Under the pieces are notes generated by a model. That model saw nothing but the letters and a program-made list of their open reading frames with translations. It made no database searches and was not told the DNA's origin. DNA of 64,000 bases, from the NCBI GenBank assembly GCA_010015805.1, contig ML978124.1:682001-746000 (forward strand), read 5' to 3'. The stretch is from Rhizodiscina lignyota (lineage: Eukaryota > Ascomycota > Dothideomycetes > Aulographales > Rhizodiscinaceae). Shown here piece by piece: positions 52,275 through 63,996 of the stretch; positions within the stretch are counted from its first letter, which is position 1; each line of letters opens with the position of its first letter. Position numbers and translations under genes: made by a program.

Positions 52275-54173
52275 TTATTCATCAAACCAGCTACCAGAAG
52301 GGCCACCGGCCGCATAGAAGTCCGGAAGTTGATCACTGTGATAGTCGTTGGAAGTGTGGAGGAAGGAACTCGGCTGACCTGCTGGGAGATATTCATATCC
52401 CTGAGTGGCCAAGGATACATTTGTCGAGGGTGCAGGTTCCATTGAATGTCCTAGCGAAGGTACCGAAGGGATTACGGGCGGATCAGCTGGAGTTGCTAAA
52501 TTGGTCGTTGACTTCGATCTTCCCCTGAACATGGCTTTCAGTCGATTCGGAGTCTTAGAACGAGACAAGACGCCACCTTCCCCCCCTAAATCGGGCTGAG
52601 CCTCGAATGGAGCTGGTATATCCGTAATACCCATCTGGTACTGCTTTGCAAGAGCATTGGAGCCGTATTCATAGCCGACCGCATTGAAGGCCTGGGGGCC
52701 CATAGGTTCCTTGGGCTCTCCAGTGAGTTGAGCATTGTATTGAGGAATCTGGATCTCCCTGTATGTAGCGCGAGCAGAAGGTGCGTCGAAAGGAGAATTG
52801 CTGAAAGGTAGTTGGCCGTTTTTGGGTGAGCGTCGGAACGAAGGCTGGTCTAGTCTTGAATCTTTTCGAATTGATCTAGGATTACGGCCTGCGGGCTCCA
52901 TTTGCCAACAGATACGACGAGACCCTTCGTCCGAATCATCATCAGTCGTAGGATGTACAGGGCGATGGGTTTGTGTTGACCTTCCAGGTTTTCCTGTCGC
53001 TTCCATGCTTCGAGGGGGAAAAGATGGTACGACATGTTGAAGGTTCGGAACGTAGTGATTCGTCAGGTGACTCGAGTGGTGAACATTAGGTATCGACCCA
53101 CTTTTCATAGCGGATTGGTAGACCGTCTGGAGGAACTGATCAATGTCGTTGAATGTAGAGAGTTCCAGCTGATACTTGATCAAACCACAACTGTCATTGG
53201 CCTGCTGCCATCGAAACATCAGCGACCACGGTATATTGCCATGTAATGAACTGACGAGTTGCTCCCATCGATGAACTATGTTGGGTTGGCGAAGAAGGTT
53301 TCGGATGACTCTGTTGTAGCTCCAGTCCGCTGTAGTCTTGCCGTCAACCATGTGGGCGTGGACGTGCTGGCATCTCTTGTACCAAGGAGAGCCTTTGCCC
53401 TCCGACAGGCCTCCGATGAATACTTCGCTACAACCTCGGAAGCCGCAAGCGTATGCCTTCTTGTGGAGCTGAGTTGTCGTTGAACAAGTATTCCTGCAAC
53501 CTCGGTGTTCACTCGCGTGGTGTCTCTCAAAGACAGTCTTGCGAAGAAATGCTGACCCGCAGTCCGTACAGGTCACAAGTTGACCAGTCTCATGCTTGTG
53601 CTCTTCGTGTCTTTTCCAATCGCAAGTCCTACCGAAACCTCCTGGATGACATTGAGGGTTGAAGGTACACCAGAGGCGGCTTGGTTCAGGGCTAGGGCCA
53701 GTACTGGGTAAAATTTCTTGACACTGAGTGTCCTGAGGTATGATCTGGCGATCGTTGGGTGTCGACCGCGATTGGTTTTCTGCTTGAAGAGGTGCCAGGT
53801 TCTCATCTAAGGACATAGTAGACGAAGCTGAGAATCTTTTGAAGTTTGCCGAGTCTATGCCGTAGCTTGAGGCGCTCGTTGACGTGTTCATCGAGAGAGT
53901 AGAGCTTCGCGTTGTAGAAATGGTTGATGACGAGCTACGGTTGCCTTTTTGGCCCAATTAGCTATATATTACAAAATTTCAAGGCTAGAAGTGGAGATCA
54001 AATGCCATACCATGTCGTCTAGCATCTTGAACTGCGGAAAGCAGTACGTGGTTAGGATACTTCTGTACCAGGTGCATTAAATGGGCCTTGTCGGCTTCGT
54101 CGAAGCCTTCATATGCTGGAGAGAAAGTCAATTGATTTTGCAACCGGCCCCCTTGGTTTGGCTGTGCATCCAT
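52275..54173 (-). CDS. C2H2 zinc-finger protein, putative regulator
   Basis: 610 residues from exons 54011-54173 and 52275-53944; intron 53945-54010 (GTATGG..AAG). Upstream AGs would give a stop, so the acceptor is fixed by frame. The N-terminal exon (FDEADKAHLMHLVQKYPNHV) is helical. After a Ser/Thr-rich linker come finger-like segments: CTFNPQCHPGGFGRTCDWKRH, CTDCGSAFLRKTVFERHHASEH and a third CGFRGCSEVF..H..H, about residues 150-240. The layout and the later long disordered tail match fungal C2H2 regulators. It lies next to the repeat-peptide precursor; control of that cluster is only a possibility. Confidence 0.75.
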
Positions 54174-57100
54174 GATTATGTAAAATGTCTCTCAGCAAAG
54201 GATTAAATGGATATGTGATATGGTAGCGACAAAGGTTAACGAATGTAGTAGAAGTTGAAGTTCTGAAAGGAGTGGACAATGCGTCGATCGCAGTGCTAAT
54301 GCTAAAGGAGTGGAAGTTGCTTTCGAACAATGAGCCACGAGAGCGACAGTCTGGACAATGAAAAGAGTGACTTGACTGCGCTTCGCAAGCTCGAAAGACT
54401 GGCCTGCAGCTGAGCAACACGGATTTATTTTTTGATTTATGTTTTGAGGTTGAACAAAAACAGAGGACGGGTTAACCAGATTCTGAAGCGCAAACTATAT
54501 ACCTACCACATCATCGATCGGCATGAGAAGTGGGCAAGCTTTGGTGGCTGCGGGCGCTGCCTGGCGGTCTGGCGGCGCCCCCGCCAAAGGACGAGCGCAT
54601 ATGCAAGCCAAGAGCCTCTGGGGCGCTTCTCCCCATTATTCGCTGATACATGGCAATCGTTTGCCTTGGAATCGCTAAGCCGTCCCTGATGATGCCTTTC
54701 GGTGAAGGCTATGCCAACATAAAATAAAGTTCTGAATCTCCAAGAAACGAAACAAGCGCTCATACCCGCGTAAGAGTCCAGCGTCGATGGAAATCGGCTG
54801 CCGTATCACTTGGGTGTAGAAGAAATTTCTGTAGCACTCCCAGTGGACGGAACGCCAAATGACATTACCAAGTGCGAGGTCATCATCTCTCAGCTCTAGT
54901 TAGCAAGACAAAAGTCTGCCTTGTCTGAATATAGTCGAGGCCTCGTCATTACTGTCCATGAAAAGTTTGAGGGGAATTGCAAAGTATGCAAATGGCCCCC
55001 GGTCACCGGTTCTGTGCTGGGAATCGCGGCCAGCGCCCTCAGCAGTTTCGGTAAGAGCGCGCATGCACCCCTACGGTTTCAGGAGGAGAGATGTCGAGGT
55101 CCTAGCAATGCCGGTCAGCAACGTTTGAAACGGGCAAATAGAGTCTTCGAAACAAGCGCCGGGGCGCTCTACCAACAGATCAATAGTATCAGATGACAGC
55201 CTTGCTCCAGCCCGCTCGAAGTATCCGACAGGAAGCAGCAGCCTTGCCAGTCGGACTTCTCAGCCTACCTTCTTCTCGCTTCTGGAAAACAAAAAGGGCG
55301 TGCCCTATAAAGAGCGATCGAACCTCCGTTGCGATGCTGGCTTTCGCCAAATACGCTGCGAAACCTGCGAAGGCGACATGGAGTGGCCATCTGAAGCGTG
55401 CGGAGTCATTGCCTGACCAGCGTAGATGATTCTTACAGAAGGGGGTGATTATCTGAGAAAACAACGAATACGAGACATGTATGAATGCGATGCATGCATG
55501 CATGGAAATGGAGAGTTGGAGAGCGGGCGCTGCAGTCGGGCGCAGTGAGGGGTTTTCGAGAAGCTGCCACCGCCTTTGGACGAGCCCCTGAGCACAAATG
55601 CAATCCGGTTCGGGGGCTCCCAAAAGGGCCATGCCCCAAATACGTCTTTTGCACTGCAGACCGGTAGAACTCCATGAGAAATTTATCGATATATGCCGAC
55701 GGCGGTTTCCCGCTGGTCCTTGATCAAATCGGCATTGGCTGGAACCCACCACCGCCTATCGCCGCGAAAGGACTGACTACCGAGGTCGCTTCGTCCATTG
55801 ATGCTAGGTATACGCGCGTCTGATGAGAGAGGTTCGGGTTAAAACAACTGAGTGGCATCTGCTTGGAGTATGTAGTCTTCTAATAAATGTGATTGGGGGT
55901 CGGCGTTAGGGCAAGCTGAGACCGTTCGGACGACGAATATTCCGTCCGATCTCTCCATACCAACGTCGACAGTTGGCTCTGATCAGCCTTGAATTCAAAG
56001 TTGCAGACGGCAGAGACAAACGATCCATTAGACGTGCCATTCATAGCATCTATTTATCTTTTGACGCTAGGACCAACACTAATCGCTATTTAGCCGGTTG
56101 CCTTCTCCGTTTACGATATCGAGTGCAATCTCCAGTCAGCCCCATAACCATTCCCAAAAACCAGAACGAGCAATGTAGGCTGTATTTTATCTATCGTGCT
56201 CTTGAAATTCACACTTTATTCATCTTTCTTTGACTGCCCGTACTCGTTCATTTCGTGATGGCATGGCCGGAGGACTTCCAGGGAATCGGCTGGGGATATC
56301 TCTTTCCTGGTAAGTAGACTCAAGAATCAGAATTGAGCAATCAACTTCCAAAAGATGAGATCTCATTAAGTATGCTTTCTATTATAATATGGAAGAGATA
56401 TTGCACACCTTACGTGTGCCCTACCTGAGTGTGGATATCAATTTCGTTTTGTGTTTTGAAGAAAGTAAATTGAAAACATTTATTCAGGAAGAGTTCATTC
56501 ATTCAAGGCTGTCTTGTTTCTATGATCACATTGCTTTCCCGGGGGGGTTTTAACTATATATATCTCGGGGTGTCTAGGTAGAATAATAATTTCAGCGATG
56601 GCGCAGTTGGCAGGCACTCTTGAAGTGAGTTTTATAATTGCAATTTCCTAAACAGGCTAACTTCAACATGTGATGGGCCATGGGCCAATAACAATGTAAA
56701 TTCGCACCTATGCACTTGCATTGTTATTGGTTCATTCAGCTCAGCATTCGAACCATGAAAACTACCTTTTTTTTCTTTCTTCTTTTTTCCTCTCTTCTTT
56801 TTTGTCCATTCATTTTTTGCCCATTCATTTTTGTATTTAAGTATTTTGCTCCCTATTTCTATATACTCGGCGCATTGGACTCTTTCCGCATCTCCGATAA
56901 TCGGCTGGTCGGTCTGAGCACAATCTATATAACACAAGCTTTGACCACGCACGTTTGTTCTGTGAAGCACACTTGCATTGCCACGACGAGGCGTAACACG
57001 TGTCATATGATGAACACATGACTCATCAATTGCGCAATTCTCCCACTATTAATACCGCTGCCTTTCGGCTTTCCTTTCTCTTTCTCTAACCAACACTCAA

Positions 57101-57203
57101 CATCCAACATCTCAGCTCTCAACCTCTCAGCTCTCAACCTCTCTCCACTCCACTTTCTTCTCTCAAACTTCTGATACCACCCGGCCACAGCCACTATATC
57201 AAA
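54174..57203. other. Intergenic, 3 kb, with gene fragments
   Basis: No intact gene. A 91-codon plus frame at 54921-55196 (FEGNCKVCKWPPVTGSVLGI) has some protein-like character and may be a relic. A second short one near 55695-55800 (GWNPPPPIAAKG) is similar in feel. Neither can be named. A long T-rich strand (56765-56840) and CAACATCTCAGCTCTCAACC-type repeats (57090-57140) precede the next gene. Confidence 0.45.
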
Positions 57204-58348
57204 ATGGTTCATGGTCTTCCAAGCGTTCGCACGTACAAGGACAAGTCGGGCAGGGAAACCTTCTTCGGCGAAGAGTACTACGCCGAACTGAGCACGAATG
57301 ATACTCTCGTCAGGCACGAAAAACGTGCACGGGACCCCGACTATGGGTAAGAGATCGCAATTTACATCTTTTGGTTGGTGGATAGGTATCCTAACACTGC
57401 AATAGCATGCCAGAAGCCCTCTATCGAGAATATGTCGACAAACACTCCGACATCTTAGAGATCCTGAAGAAAGCTCGCTACCAAGCCGAGAAGAAGGCCA
57501 AGCAGCCGCTCGACTATACCAGAATGGTTGTATACATGGACTATGACAGGTTCATGAACTTCAACTCGTGGTACGCAGAAACCCGCATCAAGGAATTCTA
57601 TATTCGCGGGAAGATGGCGGTCAAAGCCGCAGATCTCAGCGATATGGAGATCCTGTACGTCCAATGCTGCGTCGAAGCACGCGTCACGCCCGCGGAGTAC
57701 AGCATGCGCGAGAAGTTCATTGGCGAGTGGTGGGCGAGCACCAACGACGCCGTCGACCCCTTCCTCCACGCATACCGCCCCAATTCCGGGCTCCTCAGAT
57801 ACTTCAGGAGGGTGACGACCGCAGCCCGCGCGCTGCAGAAGGAGCTGGATGACTGCGGCGCAATTGATGCCACGCCGACGCCGGATATGCTTGCCAAGTA
57901 CGAGGAGCTGGATGAGAAGCTGCGCGGGCTTCTCATCACAAAGACACCTGAAGAGGAGGGCAAGGTGGAGGACCACATCAGCGTCTTCAACCTTGTGAAG
58001 CAATCTGGCGGGCATGACATGGAGGAGAAGGGAGTGATTGAGGAAGAGGAGGGTGAGGCAGCCGCGTCTGCACCGGAGACAGCACCAGCACCAGCATCAA
58101 GCTCCTGGTCGACGGCCGGCACAATGACGCTGACGATCAACACTCGGCCGTTCCCTGACAAGGGACCCGAGTACGACATTGTGCCGAGAGAGCCGCGTAA
58201 GGCGCATGATGCCGTGCACCAGGCAGGCAAAGAGAGGTTCGGAGAATTGGTGCGGGGGGGAGTACAGGCCGTTGTACTGAGCAAGGAGTTGACGATCAGG
58301 GAGAAGGTGAAGACGCTGGCTGGGCAAGACAACAGCACGGTAGAATAG
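57204..58348 (+). CDS. Hypothetical protein
   Basis: 361 residues from exons 57204-57346 and 57406-58348 (intron 59 bp, GTAAGA..TAG). ATG at 57204 has context CAAAATGG, after a CT-rich leader. I do not recognise the family. Visible: N-terminal VRTYKDKSGRETFFGEEYYA, a central helical region (DLSDMEILYVQCCVEARVTP, RYFRRVTTAARALQKELDD), an acidic low-complexity linker (EEEEGEAAASAPETAPAPA) and a short ordered end. No signal peptide, membrane segment or metal site. Confidence 0.65.
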
Positions 58349-58828
58349 GCAGGCAAATAGAGGTTCTAAATTCAAAGTGTGCGTTCAAGGCGTTTACGAA
58401 GATCCCAGCTATAATTGATACAACGCTCAATCAACAGTGAAGGCTTATAGCTTTGAGGTATTAGCTAACTCTAACGATATCTCAGATGATAAGCCGCCAC
58501 TCTTGGGGCTGCAATTGCAAATAGTAGCGATGCCGATATTGCGGCCGTACTGGTGGTCATAAACGGACGACACTTGGGATCTGACTTGGGACGAACTACT
58601 TAGCCGCTAGTAACCAATATAGAGGGATATAGGATAAAGGAAGTCTCTAAGGGGCTGAAAGGGCTACGAATTCACAAGTTTCGCTCTTCAAAGCACGTGA
58701 GAACATCAATGAAGGTTCAATATCACATAGCTTAGTCATAGCTTAGTCACTTTGCACAGCTTCGTTCAACTTCGTCCATTTCTTCGCCAGAGGTTGTGTG
58801 GGCGCGGCCACACACTATGTACACACCC
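58349..58828. other. Intergenic, convergent 3' ends
   Basis: About 480 bp between convergent genes. ACATAGCTTAGTCATAGCTTAGTCAC near 58725-58752 is a short direct repeat. No gene. Confidence 0.5.
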
Positions 58829-61385
58829 CTAGCCCCACCGCCAAGGCTGTCCATCCGGCCGCAGCCGGCCACGCTTGGGAGCGTGCTTCCTCAGCACCTC
58901 CTGCCCCTCCTCCGTCTCGCTCCCAAGACGTCCCACCCCCAGTCTCCCCTCCCCGCGCCTCTTCTCCAATTTCTCCTCATCCGGCCAGATGAACCGGTGG
59001 ATCTCCCGATGATCGAGCACCCTCTCCTCCGTATCGTGCTTGGATACCTTGGCCGTCTTCGGCCAAGCGTATCCGTACAGCTTACTGTGACGCTCGCACC
59101 TCGGACAGTTGGCACGTGTGAGGTACGCTTCGTGCTGCACGAAGTTCGCGCAGCACGCCTCGTTCCTACACACGACCCACCGCGAGTACGGCGTCGACAG
59201 CAGGGCAGGCGTGAGGGTGTAGTCGTTTGGCTGACGAGAGTATGCGGTACTCCCGTCACCGGGCTCGATCGTCGGGATTGGCGAGGGTGAGGAACCTAGC
59301 TTGGATTGAGAGCGGGTTCGGGGAACACGCCGACGCTCAATGACAGAGCTAGTCGTGTCATCGAGGTCGAAGCGTGAGTCCAGGTCCGACAGGTCCGAGT
59401 CGGTCTCCCGCAGACGCTCCTCCTTGAGATCCGCCAAGGACTTCCAAGGACGTAGGCCACGCTTGGGAGCGCTTCCAACACCCTTGGAGTCCATCTCAAT
59501 GGAGGTGGCTGCGGTTGACCTCCTCGACCGTAAGACGCTGGCTGAGAGTGGGCCGCCTGGCGTGCTCGAACTCCCTGTGTCCGACACGCTTGTCTTGCTG
59601 CTGAGCAGGCCTCTACGCAAGCTCTTGCGACGCCCCACGCGGGAGGCAACGAAATTGAATGGTATTGCTGGATCAGCCTCGGCGTCGGTGCTCTCGGCAT
59701 ACATGACAGTGCTCAGGTTTGAGGCACTTCGCTCCGTTTTGATCTTAGGGATGCTCGGAGTGCTGGCCGGATCGGGCGTTGTAGACGAGCTGATGCTGTC
59801 AAGCTTGGGGCGCTTGCTGTCAGATACTTCAATGGTATCAGACGCTGGAGTGGTGGGCTCGTCTTCGGCCGGTGCGGAGTTACGCTTTCGCTTCAGATCG
59901 GGAGTGGCAGACGTGCTCGGAGGTGCAGGAGGATCCATGGCGCCAAGCTTGGGAAGCTTGCTATCAGTGAGTTCAATGGACTCCAAGACCGAAGTGCTGC
60001 TGGGTGAGTCGGCCGACTCCGTGTCGTGCTTTTGCTTGCGATTGAGAGTAGGGTCAGGGGTTGCCGACAAGCTCGGAGCTGGAGGAGGGCCCATGCTGCC
60101 AAGCCTCGGGCGCTTGCTGTCAGATTGTTCGATGGACTCTACTACTGAAGCATCCGGGCGTTCAGCCGAGTCGGAGTCGTACTTTTGCTTCAGGAAGAGC
60201 AGGTTGACAGCAGGATCGGTAGTCGCAGACGAGGTCGAAGTGGCAGAAGAACTCGGAGTCTCAGAGGAACTCGTGCTGCCTGTTCTGGGACGCTTGCTGC
60301 CACGTCGTTTGCCGGATGATGACACTGGAGTGTCGAGTAGGTCAGATGACTCTGATGTGTACTTTCGCTTCTTTCGAAAGCCATATGGCGAGTCTGTTTC
60401 GCCCTCAACTGAAGCCGGAGTTGCCTCTCTCGCTGCTACGTTGCTCTTGCCCTTCGATCTCGTCTTGCCCTTAGTCTCTTCATCCTTGTCGCCTTCCTCT
60501 TCGTCTTTCTCCTCATCCTTGACCACAGGACCCCAGCCATTCCTTCGGTACTTCTCACATGTGCGACACAGACACTCGCAGTTGTCGTCGCCAAAGTAGT
60601 CCTCGCCATAAGTGACAGTGATCTCTTCACCAACAGCAATGTCTCTAACGGCAATGACCTTCATGCCGTTTGCACCAGTCGTGGTAAGTTTCGCATTTGC
60701 GTTGCAGTCGTGGTTAGCGAAGCGCGCCGGCCCAAGAAAGAGGCTAGGAGTCTTCTTGCGACTGCTCATGACGATGGAGAAGTCCGTGCGGTTGAGATCT
60801 AAGGTGTCTTCTTCCTCCTTGGTCATGGCAACTTGTATTCCCGTCAGATATTTGATTTCGTGGTTCTTCTTGATCGCTTTCGTTGTTGTCACGCTGGCCT
60901 CTTGCATGCTAATGTCGTAGCGGTTCGTCGTGTTGACTTCGAATGGGCAGTCAGGCATGTAGATGCTGACATACTTGCGCAAGTGTCGCTGAAAGTGCTC
61001 CCTGTCCGCGGGTGTTGCTAATCGGTTGTAGTACTTCTTGATGCCGGGCACTTCCAGAAGGTCCGCAGTAGCGGTGGGAATGTCTTCTGCGAGAACGACT
61101 TTGTCCTGCAGAACCTTTGCGATCGTGTCTTCGTTAAGGCCGCGCGACGATGAGTAACGCGCTCGGTTCTTGCGGATGCGTGCCCAGAAGTAGACCTTCA
61201 TAACACCCAAATGTCAGTGTTTGGAACACGAAGGATAGGCGGTGCTGTCTGCTTGATTTTCCGGTACATACCTGATCGACCAGCGCATCCGTGATCAGGT
61301 CATCATGGCTAGCGAGTTGCGCCAGCGTCAGACCGCCCTTGCTCTTCGCGATCGCATCGCGCTCAGCCGCGATTCTGCCCGCCAT
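58829..61385 (-). CDS. set9: SET9, histone H4 lysine-20 methyltransferase (SUV420 class)
   Basis: Nuclear enzyme methylating histone H4 Lys20, with roles in DNA-damage checkpoint in fission yeast and in heterochromatin in other fungi. Exons 61272-61385 and 58829-61195, 826 residues; intron 61196-61271 (GTATGT..AAG). N-terminus GLTLAQLASHDDLITDALVD and VYFWARIRKNRARY are SET9 features. SET core: FLGPARFANHDCNANAKL and VGEEITVTYGEDYFG, then post-SET CECLCRTCEKYRRNGWG at about residues 240-260. A C-terminal cysteine cluster (WVVCRNEACCANFV, CPRCERHSKLYGYAW) is also family-typical. The middle holds four imperfect SKRP(R/K)xGS repeats of about 50 residues. Divergent from the uL14m gene. Confidence 0.93.
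59770..60310. repeat. Internal repeats within set9
   Basis: Sequence encoding (in minus) DSKRP(R/K)LGS(M/I) recurs at about 59800, 59950, 60105 and, in shorter form, 60285, at spacings of about 150-180 bp. The segment between (VVESIE, PPPAPSLSATPD) also repeats. It lies in the disordered linker of SET9. Confidence 0.75.
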
Positions 61386-62012
61386 TCTCCTTCGCTGCGT
61401 GTGCAGGATGAAGTTTGGAAAGGACAGTCGCGCGGGAGAAAGTTAGGAGGAAGATCGGAGTGGTTGTTTTGGTTTTCGGTGTTCGACACGCGTGGAGAAG
61501 GAAGATGGAGGAAAGGGAGGTAAGAAACGTGACGTATGAGTGCACACGACCGAGGCGCTAGAGCTTATTGAAACTAAGCACTGCAGTGATCTCGCTTCAA
61601 TAGACAAGGCTAAACTGAAGGCGGACAATCAGCGCAGGAAGGGCGAGAAGGCTTAGCGGTCAAAGCTGGGGCTGTTGTTGTCGCGCGTGCAATGCAGAAT
61701 TGGAGGAAAGTGCGCGTCCAATAGCGGTGTTGAAGCTGACAGGGTCAATTGTGTATTTTGGAAATGCGGAAAGGGAACAACAGCTGCAAACCGTTTTTTG
61801 ACAGCGGGTGGCTGGGGGCCCCTGCCCGAGCGCCCGGGACAGCCAGGCACAACAGCCGATCGCTGAGCCCGGAGCTTGCCGCGCGCGCTAGCACCGATGG
61901 GGGCGCGACGTGAAGTTTGATCTCTACCTCGCCGCATCTAGGCGTGCGAGACTGCGCAGAGTACACGGCGAACGAGCGGACTGGCCCTCGCACGAGGGAA
62001 ATCCTCGCAATC
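61386..62012. other. Divergent intergenic, set9 and uL14m genes
   Basis: About 630 bp with the two promoters; the stretch near 61795-61900 is strongly GC-rich. No gene. Confidence 0.5.
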
Positions 62013-62616
62013 ATGATTCAGCTAAAGGTGCGTACAGCCGAGGGGCTATCACACTGCGCGGCATGTGCATCCTGACGGCGCGTTCTAGACTATGGTCAAC
62101 TGCATCGACAACTCCGGCGCTGCAATCGTGGAGTGCATCCAAGTCCTTCGCGCGAAGCGACCGGCAAAAATTGGTACGGTCTATTCTTTCTTTTAGCCGG
62201 AGTGTGACAGCTCACATTATCCCATTGCTGTGATGGTAGCTGTCACTCCGCCATCCCCCTCAAGGCAAATCGTTTATCGAAGCCCCCAGCTAATCCTCGT
62301 CACAGGCGACCGCATCGTCGTAGTCGTCCAAAAACAGCGCAACTTCGGCGCTGAAGCCTCTAAGCATGCCGGATCATCAGTCAGCGCCGGTAACAAAGTT
62401 CGTCGCGGTGACATTCGGCACGCAGTAGTCGTCCGGACGGCCAAGGAATACCAGAGACCCGATGGAAGCGTGGTCAAGTTCGATGACAATGCGTGCGTGC
62501 TGGTCAACAAGGCAGGCGAACCGATTGGGACAAGAGTCAGTGGGATAGTGGGAGCAGAACTGCGCAAAAGAGGCATTTGGGGGAAGATTCTGAGTTTAGC
62601 CCCGATGCATATATAA
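62013..62616 (+). CDS. mrpl38: Mitochondrial ribosomal protein uL14m
   Basis: Large-subunit protein of the mitoribosome (bacterial L14 homologue), at the subunit interface. Three exons: 62013-62027 (MIQLK), 62089-62173 and 62306-62616, giving 136 residues; introns 61 and 132 bp. Family marks: [29 protein letters not shown]-like [52 protein letters not shown], and the end [18 protein letters not shown]. The tiny first exon is supported by conservation of MIQLKT. No obvious transit peptide, as is common for this protein. Confidence 0.92.
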
Positions 62617-62962
62617 TAGGGCCGTCCTTCACGCAGCGAGTGATATAGGCGCGGAAGGCATTGCATTCTGAGCAGGCATTTCAAGGCGTTTAAAAGATGG
62701 CACTTGGAATCGGATCGCAGTGGTTCGCATTTGACGGTGTTGTTATTGTACAATAAAGAAAAGACATGTGCATTTGCCCGTCCTCCACCTCCATTTTTGT
62801 AAAAGGAAAATCGCACCTTGAAAGCCGTCGACACATAAAGTCATCAAAAGCCAAAGTTCCGCACAGAAAGGAAAGAAAAGAATCTCAGCGCCATTCGCTA
62901 TGCAATCGTGTGATCGAGTCGCCGTCGCGTCGAAATCGTAGCTTCGAAGTGGCAGGTGAAAC
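62617..62962. other. Intergenic, convergent uL14m and rpb9 genes
   Basis: 346 bp of convergent 3' ends. No gene or clear terminator seen. Confidence 0.5.
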
Positions 62963-63996
62963 CTATTGCCACACATGTCCACAAGAAGTGCAGACAAAAT
63001 AGAGTTTCTGACGCAGTGTTACTGTCGCAGATCCCAAAAGTCGTAAAAGTAAGGAAACAAACCATTCCTGTCTCTGCTGTTCGCTGCTGAGACTGGAAAA
63101 AGACGGCATCGTGCTCCTGGCAGGAAGGACATCGAATGTTTTGTCGGGGAAGCTGTGCAAACACGATTAGTCAGCTCTGAGCTTCACAATGAAGGGAAAC
63201 TCAGCGCTGAAAGCGTGGAATTTGAAAGAGCCAAAGCAAGTGTTGTGTTGTCCGTGACTCAAGCCGTAGGCTTGTCGTTGGGCTGATCGGTAGATTCGGC
63301 TTCGACCATCTCCTCTTCCTCGTCACAGTCGTCATAGTTGTCATCTTCACCGTAGTCCAAGTGGGCATCTTCACCGTAGTCCAAGTGGGCATATCCAAGG
63401 GTGCTGGCAACGTAGTCATCCGTCGTCTGCGCCTCGCCCATCTCAATGTCCTCGTCCTCGACTTCCAAGAAGCAGCCATAGTCGGTAGGCGCCTCTCCAC
63501 ACTTCTCGCAGAAGATCAATTCGCCGCACATTGTGCAGACGTCCGGAACACGCGACGGGGGAGAAGGAGAGCGGGCGAGCTCGGAGGAGGTGGCGGCAGA
63601 TTCGGCCATGGGCGACGCGGCAGGGTCCAGAAGCTCAAGCTGGGAAAGATGCGAAGAGGTTTCATGAACGGGTATACCAACCGTTGGGTCTTGTCCAATG
63701 TCCTGAGTGATGCCGGCAGTCGCTCCAACAGCGTTGGACATTTGGTTGCGGTAAACACAAGAGCTAGGAGCCACTTCGTCCCAGCGACAGGTGCGGCATT
63801 CGAATCGAAGCTCGTTGGTGTCACGGTTCTCCTTTGGATAGAGCAAGTTGGAACTGCGAGAGAAGTAACTATCTTTGACACGCGACTGTTTAGTTAGTTA
63901 AGAGTCAAGTGCAACCTACCATTCGCGACAGAAGCGGAACGTGATCTTCTTTGGCTGTTCCACAGCAGCGTCGGAGGGCGCTGGCGACGCAGACAT
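62963..63996 (-). CDS. rpb9: RPB9, RNA polymerase II subunit (zinc-ribbon pair)
   Basis: Small subunit of RNA polymerase II affecting start-site choice and transcript fidelity. Exons 63920-63996, 63682-63853, 63063-63152 and 62963-63007 give 127 residues, the usual length. First zinc ribbon: FRFCRECSNLLYPKEN (Cys23, Cys26) with CRTC (45, 48). Second: LPRQNIRCPSCQEHDAVFF (Cys91, Cys94) and VCTSCGHVW (119, 122). Introns are 66, 529 and 55 bp. The 529-bp intron (63153-63681, GTTGGT..CAG) joins DPT to LPRQ, exactly the conserved DPTLPR of the family. Its donor is weak and the intron stays open in frame (see findings). Confidence 0.9.

Noticed and set aside
55189-55752. 187-codon minus frame
   Set aside because: No domain, low-likelihood composition and overlapping frames on both strands. 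No support for a gene.
59340-60599. 419-codon plus-strand frame opposite set9
   Set aside because: It is the antisense shadow of the Ser/Asp-rich SET9 linker. No domain, no start context, and set9 explains the region.
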